Counted from the first letter of the stretch, positions 55,952 through 64,000 are shown. The stretch is DNA of 64,000 bases from Synechococcus sp. WH 5701 (GCF_000153045.1 NZ_CH724159.1:1349356-1413355), one strand, 5' to 3'. Notes: generated by a model from the sequence alone, not told the origin. Translations and numbers: made by a program.

Positions 55952-56998
55952 TTGGATCTCAATTCCGTTTTTACGTCCGAATTTTACGGAAACCGATGGG
56001 CCAGCGGAACTATCACCTGGTCGGTCGCCACCTTCGGCAGCAGAGCTCCTACAGAAGAGGAAATGGCGCTCCTGCGCAAAGCTTTCCAACTTTGGGACGA
56101 AGCTCTTGAATCGGTGACCTTCCAGGAAGTATCCCCGAACGACGGCGGCGCCCAGATCCAGGTAGGTCTCGGAGAGACCAACGGCTTGTCAGGCTATTGG
56201 TCGGCCACCTGGAGCACGGTGCGAACCAGCGCCAGCATCACCCTGGCCCCAAATCTTGACCCTGCACTGTTCGCGGTTGCTGCAGCCCATGAAATTGCCA
56301 ATGTTTTAGGCCTGGGGGATATTGACGGGGGAGGATATGTAGAGAGCCTTACTTCGGATCCATTCTCAAGTTTCCATCTCAGCAATCCCAATCTTAATTA
56401 TCTATCTCGTATCGACTTCGAACTCATCAATCAGCTCTACGGTGAGGACAGCACCGACTACCTGGGCTATCTCGCTGGACTCTCCATATTTTCGCAGGTC
56501 ATCGTTGGTGATTCCAATTCTGCACTTGCTGAATCATTCAGCGGCACTGATGGAGCAGACCTGATCCGTGGCTACGCAGGCGACGATACACTCATCGGAG
56601 GCTCCGGCAACGACCTCATCTTTGCCGGGGATGGTCGGGACCTGATCATCGGCGGTGATGGAGCCGACGTGATGCACGGTGGGTTCGGGGCCAACATCTT
56701 CGGCGACTCCCGAGACGGATCCGTGGATCAGATCCTGATCCACTCTGATCATTTCCTGATGAACCCTCTCACTGGAACCACCACCGACAATACGAGCGGA
56801 GAGTACGTTGACATCCTCGAAGGTCTGGACCCGAGCGATAATATCTTTATCGAAGCCGGCTTCGGCAGATCTCTTGAAGTCCGTGACACAACAGGCGGGC
56901 TTGGCCTTTATGTGGACGGCATCATCGAGGCCCTTTACACTGGTAACGACCTGAGCGCAGCTCAGCTCTTCAGCATGACCGAGATCGTTGCCGCTTGA
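55952..56998 (+). CDS. RTX calcium-binding protein with a degenerate metzincin (M10-like) domain
   Basis: A 348-residue protein from a TTG start; no ATG or GTG lies in the frame upstream before a stop. Residues 1-165 resemble the matrixin/serralysin catalytic domain (ITWSVATFG, FQLWDEALESVTFQEV, LSRIDFELINQLYG), but the zinc motif reads HEIANVLGLGD at residues 113-123: the second His is Asn and the Met-turn is not apparent, so it is probably not a working protease. Residues about 197-250 are RTX nonapeptides (GTDGADLIRG, YAGDDTLIGGSGNDLIFAGDGRD), which bind calcium and mark proteins for type I secretion. It lies in the polysaccharide region, consistent with a cell-surface role. Confidence 0.82.
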   Translation: MDLNSVFTSEFYGNRWASGTITWSVATFGSRAPTEEEMALLRKAFQLWDEALESVTFQEVSPNDGGAQIQVGLGETNGLSGYWSATWSTVRTSASITLAPNLDPALFAVAAAHEIANVLGLGDIDGGGYVESLTSDPFSSFHLSNPNLNYLSRIDFELINQLYGEDSTDYLGYLAGLSIFSQVIVGDSNSALAESFSGTDGADLIRGYAGDDTLIGGSGNDLIFAGDGRDLIIGGDGADVMHGGFGANIFGDSRDGSVDQILIHSDHFLMNPLTGTTTDNTSGEYVDILEGLDPSDNIFIEAGFGRSLEVRDTTGGLGLYVDGIIEALYTGNDLSAAQLFSMTEIVAA

Positions 56999-57034
56999 CC
57001 ACACCATCAAGAGCCCCCTGCTGGTGGATGCCAA

Positions 57035-57051
57035 AGAGCTTATCAAGCTCT
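57035..57051. terminator. Hairpin between the RTX gene and the convergent sugar-phosphate transferase gene
   Basis: AGAGCTT and AAGCTCT form a perfect 7-bp stem with an ATC loop, about 40 bases after the RTX stop. The following bases are CTCCTATC, so there is only a weak pyrimidine run. Terminator function is plausible. Confidence 0.4.
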
Positions 57052-57132
57052 CTCCTATCAGTACTAGTTTCTGAAGAAGAAATTGTGGTGTTTGAAATCC
57101 TTTAAAGCCACCTTGAGCTGCTCTCTGTCGAT

Positions 57133-58068
57133 TCAGCTCTCCCGAAAGCGAAGAGCCTTGGCCTTATCGAGATAAATACCGAGTGACCCGAGCAACACCG
57201 CCAGAATCATTACGGCCATAGTCCCACCCACAAGAAAAACCACCCCAAGAAGAGCCGTAGCGCTCGCATATCCAACCGCAATCCGTCGCGGACTCACTCC
57301 AGCCCGATGAAGGCGCTGATAGAGATGGAGGCGATGGGCTTGAAACAGCGAATGACCGGCCCACCACCGCCGCACGACGCAGATCACGGCATCGCCCAGC
57401 AGCGGCGTGGCCACCAGCAGTAGACCCAGGGCTTGGCTCCAGTTCGGCTCCTGCAGCACCACGCTCGCCATCACAGCGCCGAGGAAGGTGCTGCCCACAT
57501 CCCCCATGAACACCCGGGCCGGGTTCCAGTTCCAGGCCAGAAAACCGAGCAAGGCTCCCACCAGCGGCCAGAGCCAGGCGGCCCCCAGGCTCAGGGCTGC
57601 CACCGTGAGAAACACAGCCAGGCAGCTGGCTACCAGGCCATCGAGGCCATCCATGAAATTCACGAAGTTGATCGTGGCCGTGATCGCCACCACGATCACC
57701 AGGCCGGCAAGCACACCCAGCCAGCCTCCAGAGACGACGGGCAGGGCCACAGCCGCCAGCAGTGCCATGGCCGTGAGCAACTGGGCCAGATAACGCAGGC
57801 CCGATGACAGGTCGTAGCGATCGTCGAGCAAGCCCACCAGGGCCAGCGGCGTGCAGAGAAGAGGGGTGATGGGCAAGCCCCAGAGCACGCCCACCAGCAC
57901 GAAGGCCACCCCACCCCCGCGTGGTATGGCCTGGCCATGGGCGCTACGGGCGTTGGGGTGATCGGGCAGAAGCCGGAGCAGCAACGGCAGCAACAAGCCG
58001 AGAAGCCCCGCGCTGAGCAGGGACGCCAGGGCCACCGTGGCCAGACCCATCAGGGAAGGCACCAACAT
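57133..58068 (-). CDS. MraY/WecA-family glycosyl-1-phosphate transferase
   Basis: A 311-residue membrane enzyme that puts a sugar-1-phosphate on undecaprenyl phosphate, starting repeat-unit synthesis for O-antigen or exopolysaccharide. About ten membrane segments. Family motifs are RSAHGQAIPRGGGVAFV, LVGLLDDRYDLSSGLR (the DDxxD type), NFVNFMDGLDGL and RVFMGDVGSTFLGA, and the C-terminal HRLHLYQRLHRAG (HxH loop that separates WecA types from MraY). The ATG at 58068 was chosen; the frame upstream is the shadow of the next gene. It is tightly linked to the epimerase-like gene, 13 bases away. Confidence 0.92.
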   Translation of the reverse strand: MLVPSLMGLATVALASLLSAGLLGLLLPLLLRLLPDHPNARSAHGQAIPRGGGVAFVLVGVLWGLPITPLLCTPLALVGLLDDRYDLSSGLRYLAQLLTAMALLAAVALPVVSGGWLGVLAGLVIVVAITATINFVNFMDGLDGLVASCLAVFLTVAALSLGAAWLWPLVGALLGFLAWNWNPARVFMGDVGSTFLGAVMASVVLQEPNWSQALGLLLVATPLLGDAVICVVRRWWAGHSLFQAHRLHLYQRLHRAGVSPRRIAVGYASATALLGVVFLVGGTMAVMILAVLLGSLGIYLDKAKALRFRES

Positions 58069-58081
58069 CGAACGATGGTCG

Positions 58082-58999
58082 TCACTCAGCAGGGCTCGCG
58101 GGGGCGAACGGTTGACGCGGGCGATCCAGCAGCTCCGCCACCGATGGGAAGCCAGCCAGATCAGCGCTGACCCGCTGCAGGGCCTCAAAGCTCTTCGGGG
58201 AGAGGAGCAGCAGGGGAGAGGCCATGGCCTGGAACAGGCGGGTGGGCAGGTTCAGCAGGAGGCAGCGGGCGGCGCGGGGATCACCGCCCTGCAGTCGCTG
58301 CAGAAGCTGGCGATAGCTCAGCTCCTCGTCGCCACCAAGGGGCAACAGGGCGGACACTGCATCTCGGGCGGTGAGTCGCTGCGCCTGATCCAGGGCCACG
58401 GCAGCCAGATCGGCGGCGGGGATCGGCTGGCGCAGGCCGGTGTGGGCCGGCAGCGGCAGCAGGGGCAGGCGGCGTAGCCAGCGGCGCAGCGTCTCCACGT
58501 TGTGGTCGCGGTGGTGGGCTGTACACCCATGGATCAGGGTGGGCGCCAGAATACGGGCCGGCACCCCCAACTCCTGGCAGTCGGCCAGCAGCTGCTCCTG
58601 GCTTGCGGCCAGGCGCCGCGCCAGATCGCGATCGAAGCGGTTGGCCGCGTAGCGCTTGGTGATCACGCTCGACGAGGAGCAGGCCACCAACCCGCGCAAA
58701 CCGTCCAGGGCTTTGGGCTGCACCGCCATCAGCGCCTCAAGAAACGGCGCCAGCAACCAGAGGTGGGCCAAGCAGATCCAGATCTGGGGGCCCGGGGGCA
58801 GGGCGGCGGCCGCAGCCTGCAGTGCCCCAGCCGAGAGATCGCTCAGATCGCAGCGCCGCCAACGCTCAGCGGCCACAGCCGGCGGCCGCCACCGCCCCAG
58901 ACACCGCCAGGCCGTGCGCTCAGGAAGCTGCTCGAGGAGGGCCTCACCGCAGAGACTGTTGGCGCCGAAGAGCACCAGGGTGGGGGGCTGGCTCACCAC
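58082..58999 (-). CDS. NAD-dependent epimerase/dehydratase-like protein
   Basis: A 305-residue extended-SDR-like protein. The N terminus LVLFGANSLCGEALLEQLPE is a degenerate nucleotide loop (GANSLCG for GxxGxxG), LVACSSSSVITKRYAANRFD covers the serine-rich active-site strand, and RLAASQEQLL replaces the usual YxxxK by a less typical arrangement. PARILAPTLIHGCTA is the substrate-side strand of sugar epimerases. Such genes commonly pair with WecA-type transferases in cyanobacterial polysaccharide loci. It overlaps the toxin gene by seven bases. The exact reaction cannot be stated. Confidence 0.75.
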   Translation of the reverse strand: MVSQPPTLVLFGANSLCGEALLEQLPERTAWRCLGRWRPPAVAAERWRRCDLSDLSAGALQAAAAALPPGPQIWICLAHLWLLAPFLEALMAVQPKALDGLRGLVACSSSSVITKRYAANRFDRDLARRLAASQEQLLADCQELGVPARILAPTLIHGCTAHHRDHNVETLRRWLRRLPLLPLPAHTGLRQPIPAADLAAVALDQAQRLTARDAVSALLPLGGDEELSYRQLLQRLQGGDPRAARCLLLNLPTRLFQAMASPLLLLSPKSFEALQRVSADLAGFPSVAELLDRPRQPFAPASPAE

Positions 59000-59379
59000 A
59001 GCCTGCGGCAGGGAAAAGCCGCCAGGGCGGGATCGAGGGTGACCAGGGTGAGGCCGTCGAGTTCCGCCTGAGCGGCGAGCAGGCGATCGAAGGGATCACG
59101 GTGGGCTTGGGCGTACCTGCCGGCCCGCAAGCCATGGCGCCAGCTCACTGGTAGAGAGATGAATCCCTGAGCCTGCAGCAGGTTCCATCCCTCCTGCATC
59201 AGGGGTTCGGCGGATGGCAACCGAGCCAGGCGATGCTTGGTGGCGATCTCCCAGGCAGACGCCGAGCTCACAAAAACCTGCTGAGCTGGATCACCAAGAG
59301 CCTCCAGCACCCCTGCAGACAGGAGCTCCGGTTCCGCCAGCCACCAAAGCAGGGTGTGGGTGTCGAGCAGCAGCTCCAT
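58993..59379 (-). CDS. PIN-domain toxin, VapC-like
   Basis: A 128-residue type II toxin of the PIN ribonuclease family. MELLLDTHTLLWWLAEP carries the first acidic residue (Asp) of the active site, SSASAWEIATKHRLARL the second (Glu), and RDPFDRLLAAQAELDGLTLVTLD the remaining Asp residues. Its ATG overlaps the stop of the antitoxin gene (TGATG), the usual order antitoxin then toxin. VapC-type toxins cut RNA, often initiator or other tRNAs; the target here is unknown. Confidence 0.88.
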   Translation of the reverse strand: MELLLDTHTLLWWLAEPELLSAGVLEALGDPAQQVFVSSASAWEIATKHRLARLPSAEPLMQEGWNLLQAQGFISLPVSWRHGLRAGRYAQAHRDPFDRLLAAQAELDGLTLVTLDPALAAFPCRRLW

Positions 59380-59630
59380 CAGAGAAGCGAGGAGGCCTCG
59401 ATCGCCTGCAACTCGTCCTCAGGGAGCGGCGCCATCAACACCTCCGGCGGTGGCAATTGCAGGCGTCCGCGCAGCACGCCGGGTTGCCGCCTCGCCTGGG
59501 GCTCCTCCAATGGAACGATCCTGGCCCAGGGCCGCCCGCCTTTGGCCACCAGGATCGTCTCGCCCGCATGCGCCGCATCGATCAGGCGGGAGAAGTGGGT
59601 TTTGGCCACATGCACATTCACGGTTCGCAT
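59379..59630 (-). CDS. Phd/YefM-like antitoxin of the VapC-type toxin
   Basis: An 83-residue antitoxin. MRTVNVHVAKTHFSRLIDAA is the Phd/YefM DNA-binding and dimerisation start (VHVAKTHFSxLID), and ETILVAKGGRPWARIVPL completes the domain. The C-terminal half is an extended acidic tail (PLPEDELQAIEASSLL) that would wrap the toxin. ATG 59630 was chosen over one five codons earlier. Such antitoxins repress their own promoter, expected in the 60 bases upstream. Confidence 0.86.
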   Translation of the reverse strand: MRTVNVHVAKTHFSRLIDAAHAGETILVAKGGRPWARIVPLEEPQARRQPGVLRGRLQLPPPEVLMAPLPEDELQAIEASSLL

Positions 59631-59694
59631 CACCCGAGGCAGCACTTTCCCGGTTGGTTGGTCAACATGTTAGTCCATCCATAAGCGAGGCCGT

Positions 59695-60483
59695 TCACCC
59701 CCCCACCGGGGAGCGAGGCTCCAGCAGACTCCATCCCCGCTGCAGGTAGCGCAACAGAAAGGGCAACGGCCAGCGCCAGCCGAACGCCCGGCGATAGGCG
59801 CGGCGCACCTCATACAGGCGACGCCGGTGCCGCACGCCGCTCGCGCCTCCCATCGCCATGTGCACGAGCTCCAGTTCAAGCACCCGCACCCGCAGATCGG
59901 GCCAACGGGAGAGCTGCAGGAAGTAGTCGAGGTCGGCGGAGAGGCGAAAGCCAGGGGTATAGCGGGCCAGGTGGGCACGGGCGCCGGGGCCGATCAGCGT
60001 GGCCTGGTGGGGCGGCGTGGAACCCAGGAACAACGATCGTAAGTAGGTGCCGCTCCAGCGGAAGGCCGTGGACCGCCCCAGGGAGGCATCCCCCGCATGG
60101 GAGCTCACGTACCGTCCCCGGCAGACGATCAGATCGAGCTGATCCGAGCCCAGGGCCTGATCAGCCCGCTCAAAAACATCGGGAGCTGACGCCCAATCGT
60201 CACTGCCCCAAAACAGCAGCCAGTCGGTTGCGCCGGCGGCGGCGAAGCCCTGGTTCATCGCCCCGAAGATCCCCGGCTCGGCGGGGTCCTGGGGGATCCA
60301 GCGGCAACGAAGATCCTTGGCACAGCATTGCTCGAGCCACTGGCGGTGCTCGGGTGCTGAGGCTCCGTCGATGAAGAGGAGGCGCCAATGGGGCCAGCTC
60401 TGGGCCTGCAAGGAGTTCAGCAGGCGCGGCAAGAGTTGATGAGAGTTTCGTGTGGGAACGACAATCAGCAGGGAGGGTGTCAT
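59695..60483 (-). CDS. Family 2 glycosyltransferase
   Basis: A 262-residue GT-A glycosyltransferase. LLIVVPTRNSHQLLPRLLNSLQAQ is split here as VVPTRNS plus the following helix, then LLFIDGASAPEHRQWL, GIFGAMNQGFAAAGATDW and the metal-site variant WGSDD (DxD equivalent). It ends with a basic helical tail and has no membrane anchor. The ATG at 60483 begins MTPSLLIVVPTRN; the frame further upstream runs into AT-rich noncoding DNA. It adds a sugar to a polysaccharide repeat unit; the donor is unknown. Confidence 0.88.
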   Translation of the reverse strand: MTPSLLIVVPTRNSHQLLPRLLNSLQAQSWPHWRLLFIDGASAPEHRQWLEQCCAKDLRCRWIPQDPAEPGIFGAMNQGFAAAGATDWLLFWGSDDWASAPDVFERADQALGSDQLDLIVCRGRYVSSHAGDASLGRSTAFRWSGTYLRSLFLGSTPPHQATLIGPGARAHLARYTPGFRLSADLDYFLQLSRWPDLRVRVLELELVHMAMGGASGVRHRRRLYEVRRAYRRAFGWRWPLPFLLRYLQRGWSLLEPRSPVGG

Positions 60484-61021
60484 CGCTGCAATTATTCTTG
60501 GCTCTGATCCGAGCGCAGGAATGAATCGATCACTGTCATGTTTAAGAACTACATGAACGTTAGCGGCGATCAAAACAAACGCAAGGCCCTGAGAACACTT
60601 TAAAAACTGACAGTGATGCGTAGCCGACAAACCAACCATTGCAGAGACAAAGCCAGTGACTTGAGGTCGTCAAGCATTGGTGGGGGCCTCAGAAAAGGCG
60701 CACCTGAAGGTACAAGAAAGCCTAAAGAAAGAGAGACTGAGTGCCCATGAGTCTGCAGGAATTGCGTCAGACCCACAAATTCCCACAACCCTAGACTCTG
60801 ATGCTAAACTCATGCAACCCACTAGACAAGGACATACATTCTCCCATGCCCCACTCGCCTGAGCGCTCTCTCACGCACATGCCACACCACCACGGGAGGA
60901 GATTGATACAGACAGGCCTGCTGCTGAAGAGACTCGCTGGCTATTATGCTCTAGACTTAGCCCAGTCAACCTAGAGCTATAGCTAGAGTACCTGGATTTC
61001 GCCCTTAAATGTTACACGAAC
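60484..61021. other. AT-rich intergenic region between divergent glycosyltransferase and Wzy-like genes
   Basis: About 540 bases without a convincing gene; a 61-codon frame at 60677-60862 has no protein-like features. The base composition falls sharply here from the GC-rich background. Near the Wzy-like gene is the palindrome AGCTATAGCT (60975-60984) within repeats of CTAGAG/CTCTAG. It must contain the promoters of both flanking genes, but I cannot fix them. Confidence 0.6.
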
Positions 61022-62203
61022 ATGAAAAGCTCTAGATCGGATCTGACAAAGATTCAAGCTCGAAACTCGTCACTTCCCTTGATCATCGCTATTGGTTATA
61101 TACTTGTAATCTATCTGCTGTCCCTGCGATCAGTTTGTCTCGATCTTGATGATGTCGACTTTGGCTACGCAAGCGCCTTTTTGTGCTCCGAAATTTTTGG
61201 TTATGCTTGGCTCCCTCTATTGCAGATCATAGGAATATTAATCGGATTCAATATCTTAGGTCCTATAAAGCAGACTATTATTAAGTTACCCAAGTTATCA
61301 CTTGGATTCCGCCTTCAAAACTCTACTCTGGCATTTTTATCACTATTAGTAATTGTTGCTATATTCTCTTTCTACGCCGTCACAGCCATTGAAAACCTTC
61401 AACTTTATGAAGTTGGCACAAACGAGATACAGCGCGAGGTAGGGGGCAAGGGAGCATCCTTTTTGGTCTTAGTTAGCGGTTGTTTATCAATTATTAATTT
61501 ACATACAAAAAAGTATAGCCTTATATCGTTTGCCTTAGTTTGCTTGACGTCTCTACTCTTTTCATGGTTTGACGGGAGCAGAACTGCAATTTTACCATTC
61601 CTCGTTTATACGTATTACTATGCATCACAAAGAAAATGGAAGCTTTCACTTTCAATGGCTTCAATGAGCGCTTTCCTATCTGTTCTAGCTATATCAAGTA
61701 GATTCATTGGCGACAAATCGCTTGACTCCCTCCTCATAGTTCTAGATGAAGTATTTTCTTCGCTTTCTTCCATCAATCTGGCATATTTGTTCCAGCACTC
61801 CTTTCTTCACCTGATTTATGTGATTGATCAGACTCCCTATCAATTTAATGTGAACGACTTACTTTACAGCATCATTCCACTTCCATCCTCTTTTCATTTT
61901 ATAAATGCAGATCCTGACTTGTGGCGAGTAGACTATTTCAGACCAATGGGCGCAATGGGAGAGCTGTTTGCTTTCAGTCCGGCGGCTTTCATTCTATTTA
62001 ATAGTGTTTATGGCATTCTGATTTATAAAGCAACTCAGCTTAATAATCTCTATGCTCGTCTTATTACGAGTTGCATTATTCTTACATCATTCGCTATGGG
62101 CTATCAATACGGCCTTCGGACAGTGCAATGGCTGATATACTTGTCGATAGCATTAATCTTTTCTTGTCGAGATAATGGCAAAGTGCATAATCAAGAAGTT
62201 TGA
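61022..62203 (+). CDS. Wzy-like polysaccharide polymerase / O-antigen ligase-type membrane protein (AT-rich, probably acquired)
   Basis: A 393-residue integral membrane protein with about ten to eleven hydrophobic segments and a larger loop around residues 250-300 (LLYSIIPLPSSFHFINAD), the layout of oligosaccharide repeat polymerases. FSWFDGSRTAILPFLVYTYYYA resembles the conserved R-containing segment of that group. Sequence conservation in the family is poor, so the call rests on topology and location between glycosyltransferases. Codon use is AT-rich (many ATA, TTA, AGA), unlike all neighbours, which points to horizontal transfer. ATG start at 61022. Confidence 0.72.
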   Translation: MKSSRSDLTKIQARNSSLPLIIAIGYILVIYLLSLRSVCLDLDDVDFGYASAFLCSEIFGYAWLPLLQIIGILIGFNILGPIKQTIIKLPKLSLGFRLQNSTLAFLSLLVIVAIFSFYAVTAIENLQLYEVGTNEIQREVGGKGASFLVLVSGCLSIINLHTKKYSLISFALVCLTSLLFSWFDGSRTAILPFLVYTYYYASQRKWKLSLSMASMSAFLSVLAISSRFIGDKSLDSLLIVLDEVFSSLSSINLAYLFQHSFLHLIYVIDQTPYQFNVNDLLYSIIPLPSSFHFINADPDLWRVDYFRPMGAMGELFAFSPAAFILFNSVYGILIYKATQLNNLYARLITSCIILTSFAMGYQYGLRTVQWLIYLSIALIFSCRDNGKVHNQEV

Positions 62204-62526
62204 ATGCTGTAGGCTTTATTTAAACAACCTCCCCCTCTGCATTAGCTCACGATTCAACAAAAGCTGCAACAGACAAATTTTGAAACGCATGATAACTTGT
62301 GAGTGCATAAATATACAAATCATAATCCATGCGCTCATAGGTCGCCATTGGACCATCAAGCTCAGTCCTAATTTACCAATCAAAATTATTATTTATGCCA
62401 CTTTAAGAGTTTTGATTATTGCCAGATCGCGAGCCCAAGCAAAGCAGCAAATCAGATCATGAGTCATTAATGGCTGAGTTCCACGTTATCAAGTTTTAAA
62501 TACTCTGTTCGTGTAAGGTTTTAAAC
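62204..62526. other. AT-rich noncoding stretch, possibly a gene remnant
   Basis: About 320 bases after the Wzy-like gene remain AT-rich before GC content returns with the next glycosyltransferase. A 95-codon frame (62175-62462) overlaps the end of the polymerase gene but is Cys/Ile/Asn-rich without pattern. It may be a decayed piece of the acquired segment. No repeat, tRNA or transposase trace is visible. Confidence 0.5.
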
Positions 62527-63681
62527 ATGAATCGCTATCTTCTGTGCTGCGGTGATGCCACGAATCCGGCTACTTGGAGCAACATTCCATATTTCCTGCT
62601 TCAGGCAGGTCTGCAAAATGTCTTGCTCCAGGGAGGGCTGAGGCTCCAACCCGAACAGATTCATCATCAGCGCAGGCTCTGGAATCTGACTCAGCTGCTG
62701 CGTAGCGGCAAAGCTGGTGGCTTTCAGTATAGCCGAACATTCGGTCAAACCTTAATGGCTCAGTCGGGCTTTTCTTCCGAGCAGCCATTGGCCCTGCTCA
62801 GCCACTTTCCTCTGCTACCGCCCGAACCCTGGCCAGCCCCCTGGCGGGTAGATTTCTACATTGATGCCACCACCCGCCAAGTTCTCGACGATAACGGCAC
62901 CCGCCAGCGCCTCAGCGAAGCGTTTCGGAATCAGGTGCTTGAACGTGAACGTCGCGCCTATCAGCAGGCTCATGCCGTGGTGTGTATGGCTCAGTGGGCC
63001 GCAGATTCAGTAATTACCGACTATGGAATTGATCCAGTCAAGGTTCATGTGGTGCCCGGTGGCGCCAACCTGGATGAGATTCGGCTTGCCAGTTTGCCGG
63101 CGACACCCTTACCGCCACCTCCTAGTATAAAGACACCCCTTCGGCTTGGGTTTCTCGGCAAAGATTGGCAACGCAAGGGTGGACCATTCCTTCTGCAGCT
63201 GGCTGAGGCTCTGAAGGCACTTGGAATCCCTGCAGTGGTGCGGGCCATCGGCCCTGATCCGGGTAGGCTGCCTCACCATCCGGCCCTGCAGCCATTGGGT
63301 TTCCTCGATAAACAAACCGAAACCGCAAGCTTTGTGGCCGAACTGCAAAGCTGGCACTTTGGCACGTTGTTTTCCTCTGTGGAAGCCTTCGGCATCTCCA
63401 ACCGTGAGTGTCTACGTCTTGGGGTGCCCGTTCTTGCCCATGCGGTAGGCGGCATCCCCTCCACCCTGCCCGATGGCGGCTGCGGCCAGCTGTTCGCCCC
63501 CCATCCCAAACCGGCCATTGTGGCCAACTGGATTGGATCCCGCCTCGCCCCCTATGAAAGCTACGTTGGCTGGCGCGCCGCCCTGGCACTTCGCTCGCGC
63601 GAATTCACCTGGGGGGTGGCTGTGGAGAGGCTGGAAGAGATTATGGGCTACCCTCAGTCCACCCCAAGCAGCGATGGGTGA
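62527..63681 (+). CDS. Family 4-type glycosyltransferase
   Basis: A 384-residue GT-B glycosyltransferase. The N-terminal domain is family-variable; the C-terminal nucleotide-sugar domain shows VHVVPGGANLDEI, LRLGFLGKDWQRKGGPFLLQL, and the acidic EX7E-type donor site SSVEAFGISNRECLRLGVPVL split at positions about 285-305, followed by AHAVGGIPSTL. Base composition is back to the GC-rich host type. It follows the AT-rich block and precedes another glycosyltransferase, all in one direction. Confidence 0.88.
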   Translation: MNRYLLCCGDATNPATWSNIPYFLLQAGLQNVLLQGGLRLQPEQIHHQRRLWNLTQLLRSGKAGGFQYSRTFGQTLMAQSGFSSEQPLALLSHFPLLPPEPWPAPWRVDFYIDATTRQVLDDNGTRQRLSEAFRNQVLERERRAYQQAHAVVCMAQWAADSVITDYGIDPVKVHVVPGGANLDEIRLASLPATPLPPPPSIKTPLRLGFLGKDWQRKGGPFLLQLAEALKALGIPAVVRAIGPDPGRLPHHPALQPLGFLDKQTETASFVAELQSWHFGTLFSSVEAFGISNRECLRLGVPVLAHAVGGIPSTLPDGGCGQLFAPHPKPAIVANWIGSRLAPYESYVGWRAALALRSREFTWGVAVERLEEIMGYPQSTPSSDG

Positions 63682-63794
63682 GATGACCTGCTCGTGCTCG
63701 CTAACCTTCAACTGGCTCAGTCTGTGATCGACCCAGTGCGCGCAAGAGTGCTGAGCGGAGAGCAAATGTTGTCATCCCACGGCGTGGCCTGAGC

Positions 63795-64000
63795 ATGGGC
63801 CTGCTTGTTGCCCTCCATCGCATTGGGCCTTATCACCACGCCCGCTTTCAGTACGCAGCGCACGAGCAGAAGCTACACGTGCTGGAAACCCGGCCCCAGT
63901 CACAGGAATACCCCTGGGCCTTTACTCCTGGAAGTGACTACACGATTCATCGGCTCAGCGGCCATCCCAACCCGGAAGCGGACCCCCCCATTGGGGATCT
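63795..64000 (+). CDS. Glycosyltransferase, N-terminal fragment (continues beyond window)
   Basis: From ATG 63795 the frame stays open to the window end: MGLLVALHRIGPYHHARFQY, then HVLETRPQSQEYPW and FTPGSDYTIHRL. This resembles the N-terminal part of family 4 glycosyltransferases in which an LHRIGPYHHAR-type start is followed by a strand HVLE. Only about 68 codons are visible, so the subclass and substrate cannot be judged. It lies 113 bases after the preceding glycosyltransferase. Confidence 0.6.
   Translation, partial: MGLLVALHRIGPYHHARFQYAAHEQKLHVLETRPQSQEYPWAFTPGSDYTIHRLSGHPNPEADPPIGD

Noticed and set aside
60677..60862. A 61-codon frame in the AT-rich intergenic region
   Set aside because: No conserved pattern, no hydrophobic or domain signal and no ribosome-binding site; probably chance.
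62175..62462. A 95-codon frame after the polymerase gene
   Set aside because: Starts inside the polymerase gene in another frame and has a random-looking Cys/Ile/Asn composition; kept only as a possible remnant.
1..64000. CRISPR array, prophage or insertion sequence
   Set aside because: No regularly spaced direct repeats, no cas, integrase, transposase or phage structural genes were seen; the only tandem repeats are the 16-base pair at 15076 and the CCCT triplet at 54564.

Overview
The window is about 64 kb of a GC-rich picocyanobacterial chromosome of the Cyanobium/Synechococcus kind. The evidence is chlP (geranylgeranyl reductase), the cyanobacterial dual fructose/sedoheptulose bisphosphatase GlpX, ferredoxin-sulfite reductase, the ccsA type of cytochrome c maturation, and above all the 62-residue hyper-conserved Prochlorococcus/Synechococcus protein sitting between tRNA-Trp and tRNA-Asp next to gltX. 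Several HIP1 palindromes (GCGATCGC) also fit. There is no CRISPR array, prophage or complete insertion sequence.

Positions 1-24.6 kb are mostly core housekeeping. They hold the end of recG, a VanX-type dipeptidase, sir, glyS, chlP, a VanY-type carboxypeptidase, typA, a DUF309 gene, a three-gene LPS-export operon (LptA-like, lptB, LptF/G), ccsA, then a carbon-metabolism run (rpe, glpX, hemA, glgC, gnd, pgl, CIA30) and ilvD.

Positions 24.6-30.8 kb (minus strand) form one tightly packed operon for an alternative heme-copper terminal oxidase: two DUF2231 membrane proteins, subunit II without the CuA ligands, subunit I, subunit III, and a GMC flavin oxidoreductase. Subunit I is interrupted by an in-frame TGA exactly where a Trp is expected, so as it stands the operon encodes a broken oxidase with otherwise intact partners.

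Positions 30.9-51.3 kb hold a HdeD-like membrane protein, a gamma-glutamyltransferase plus 5-oxoprolinase pair (glutathione or gamma-glutamyl peptide salvage), YajQ, MAPEG, SPFH and NfeD proteins, several conserved cyanobacterial proteins, map, rplS, two tRNA genes, the hyper-conserved protein, gltX, a Na+/H+ antiporter and polA.

Positions 51.3-64 kb are an accessory surface-polysaccharide region: a CapD/WbpM-type epimerase-dehydratase, a Wzc-like tyrosine kinase broken by one in-frame stop and one 4-bp tandem-repeat expansion, an RTX protein with a degenerate metzincin site, a WecA/MraY-type sugar-phosphate transferase, an epimerase-like protein, a VapBC-type toxin-antitoxin pair, a family 2 glycosyltransferase, an AT-rich Wzy-like polymerase that looks foreign, and two further glycosyltransferases, the last cut off by the window end. 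The most notable signals are the two interrupted multi-domain genes (oxidase subunit I and Wzc) and the AT-rich polymerase island.
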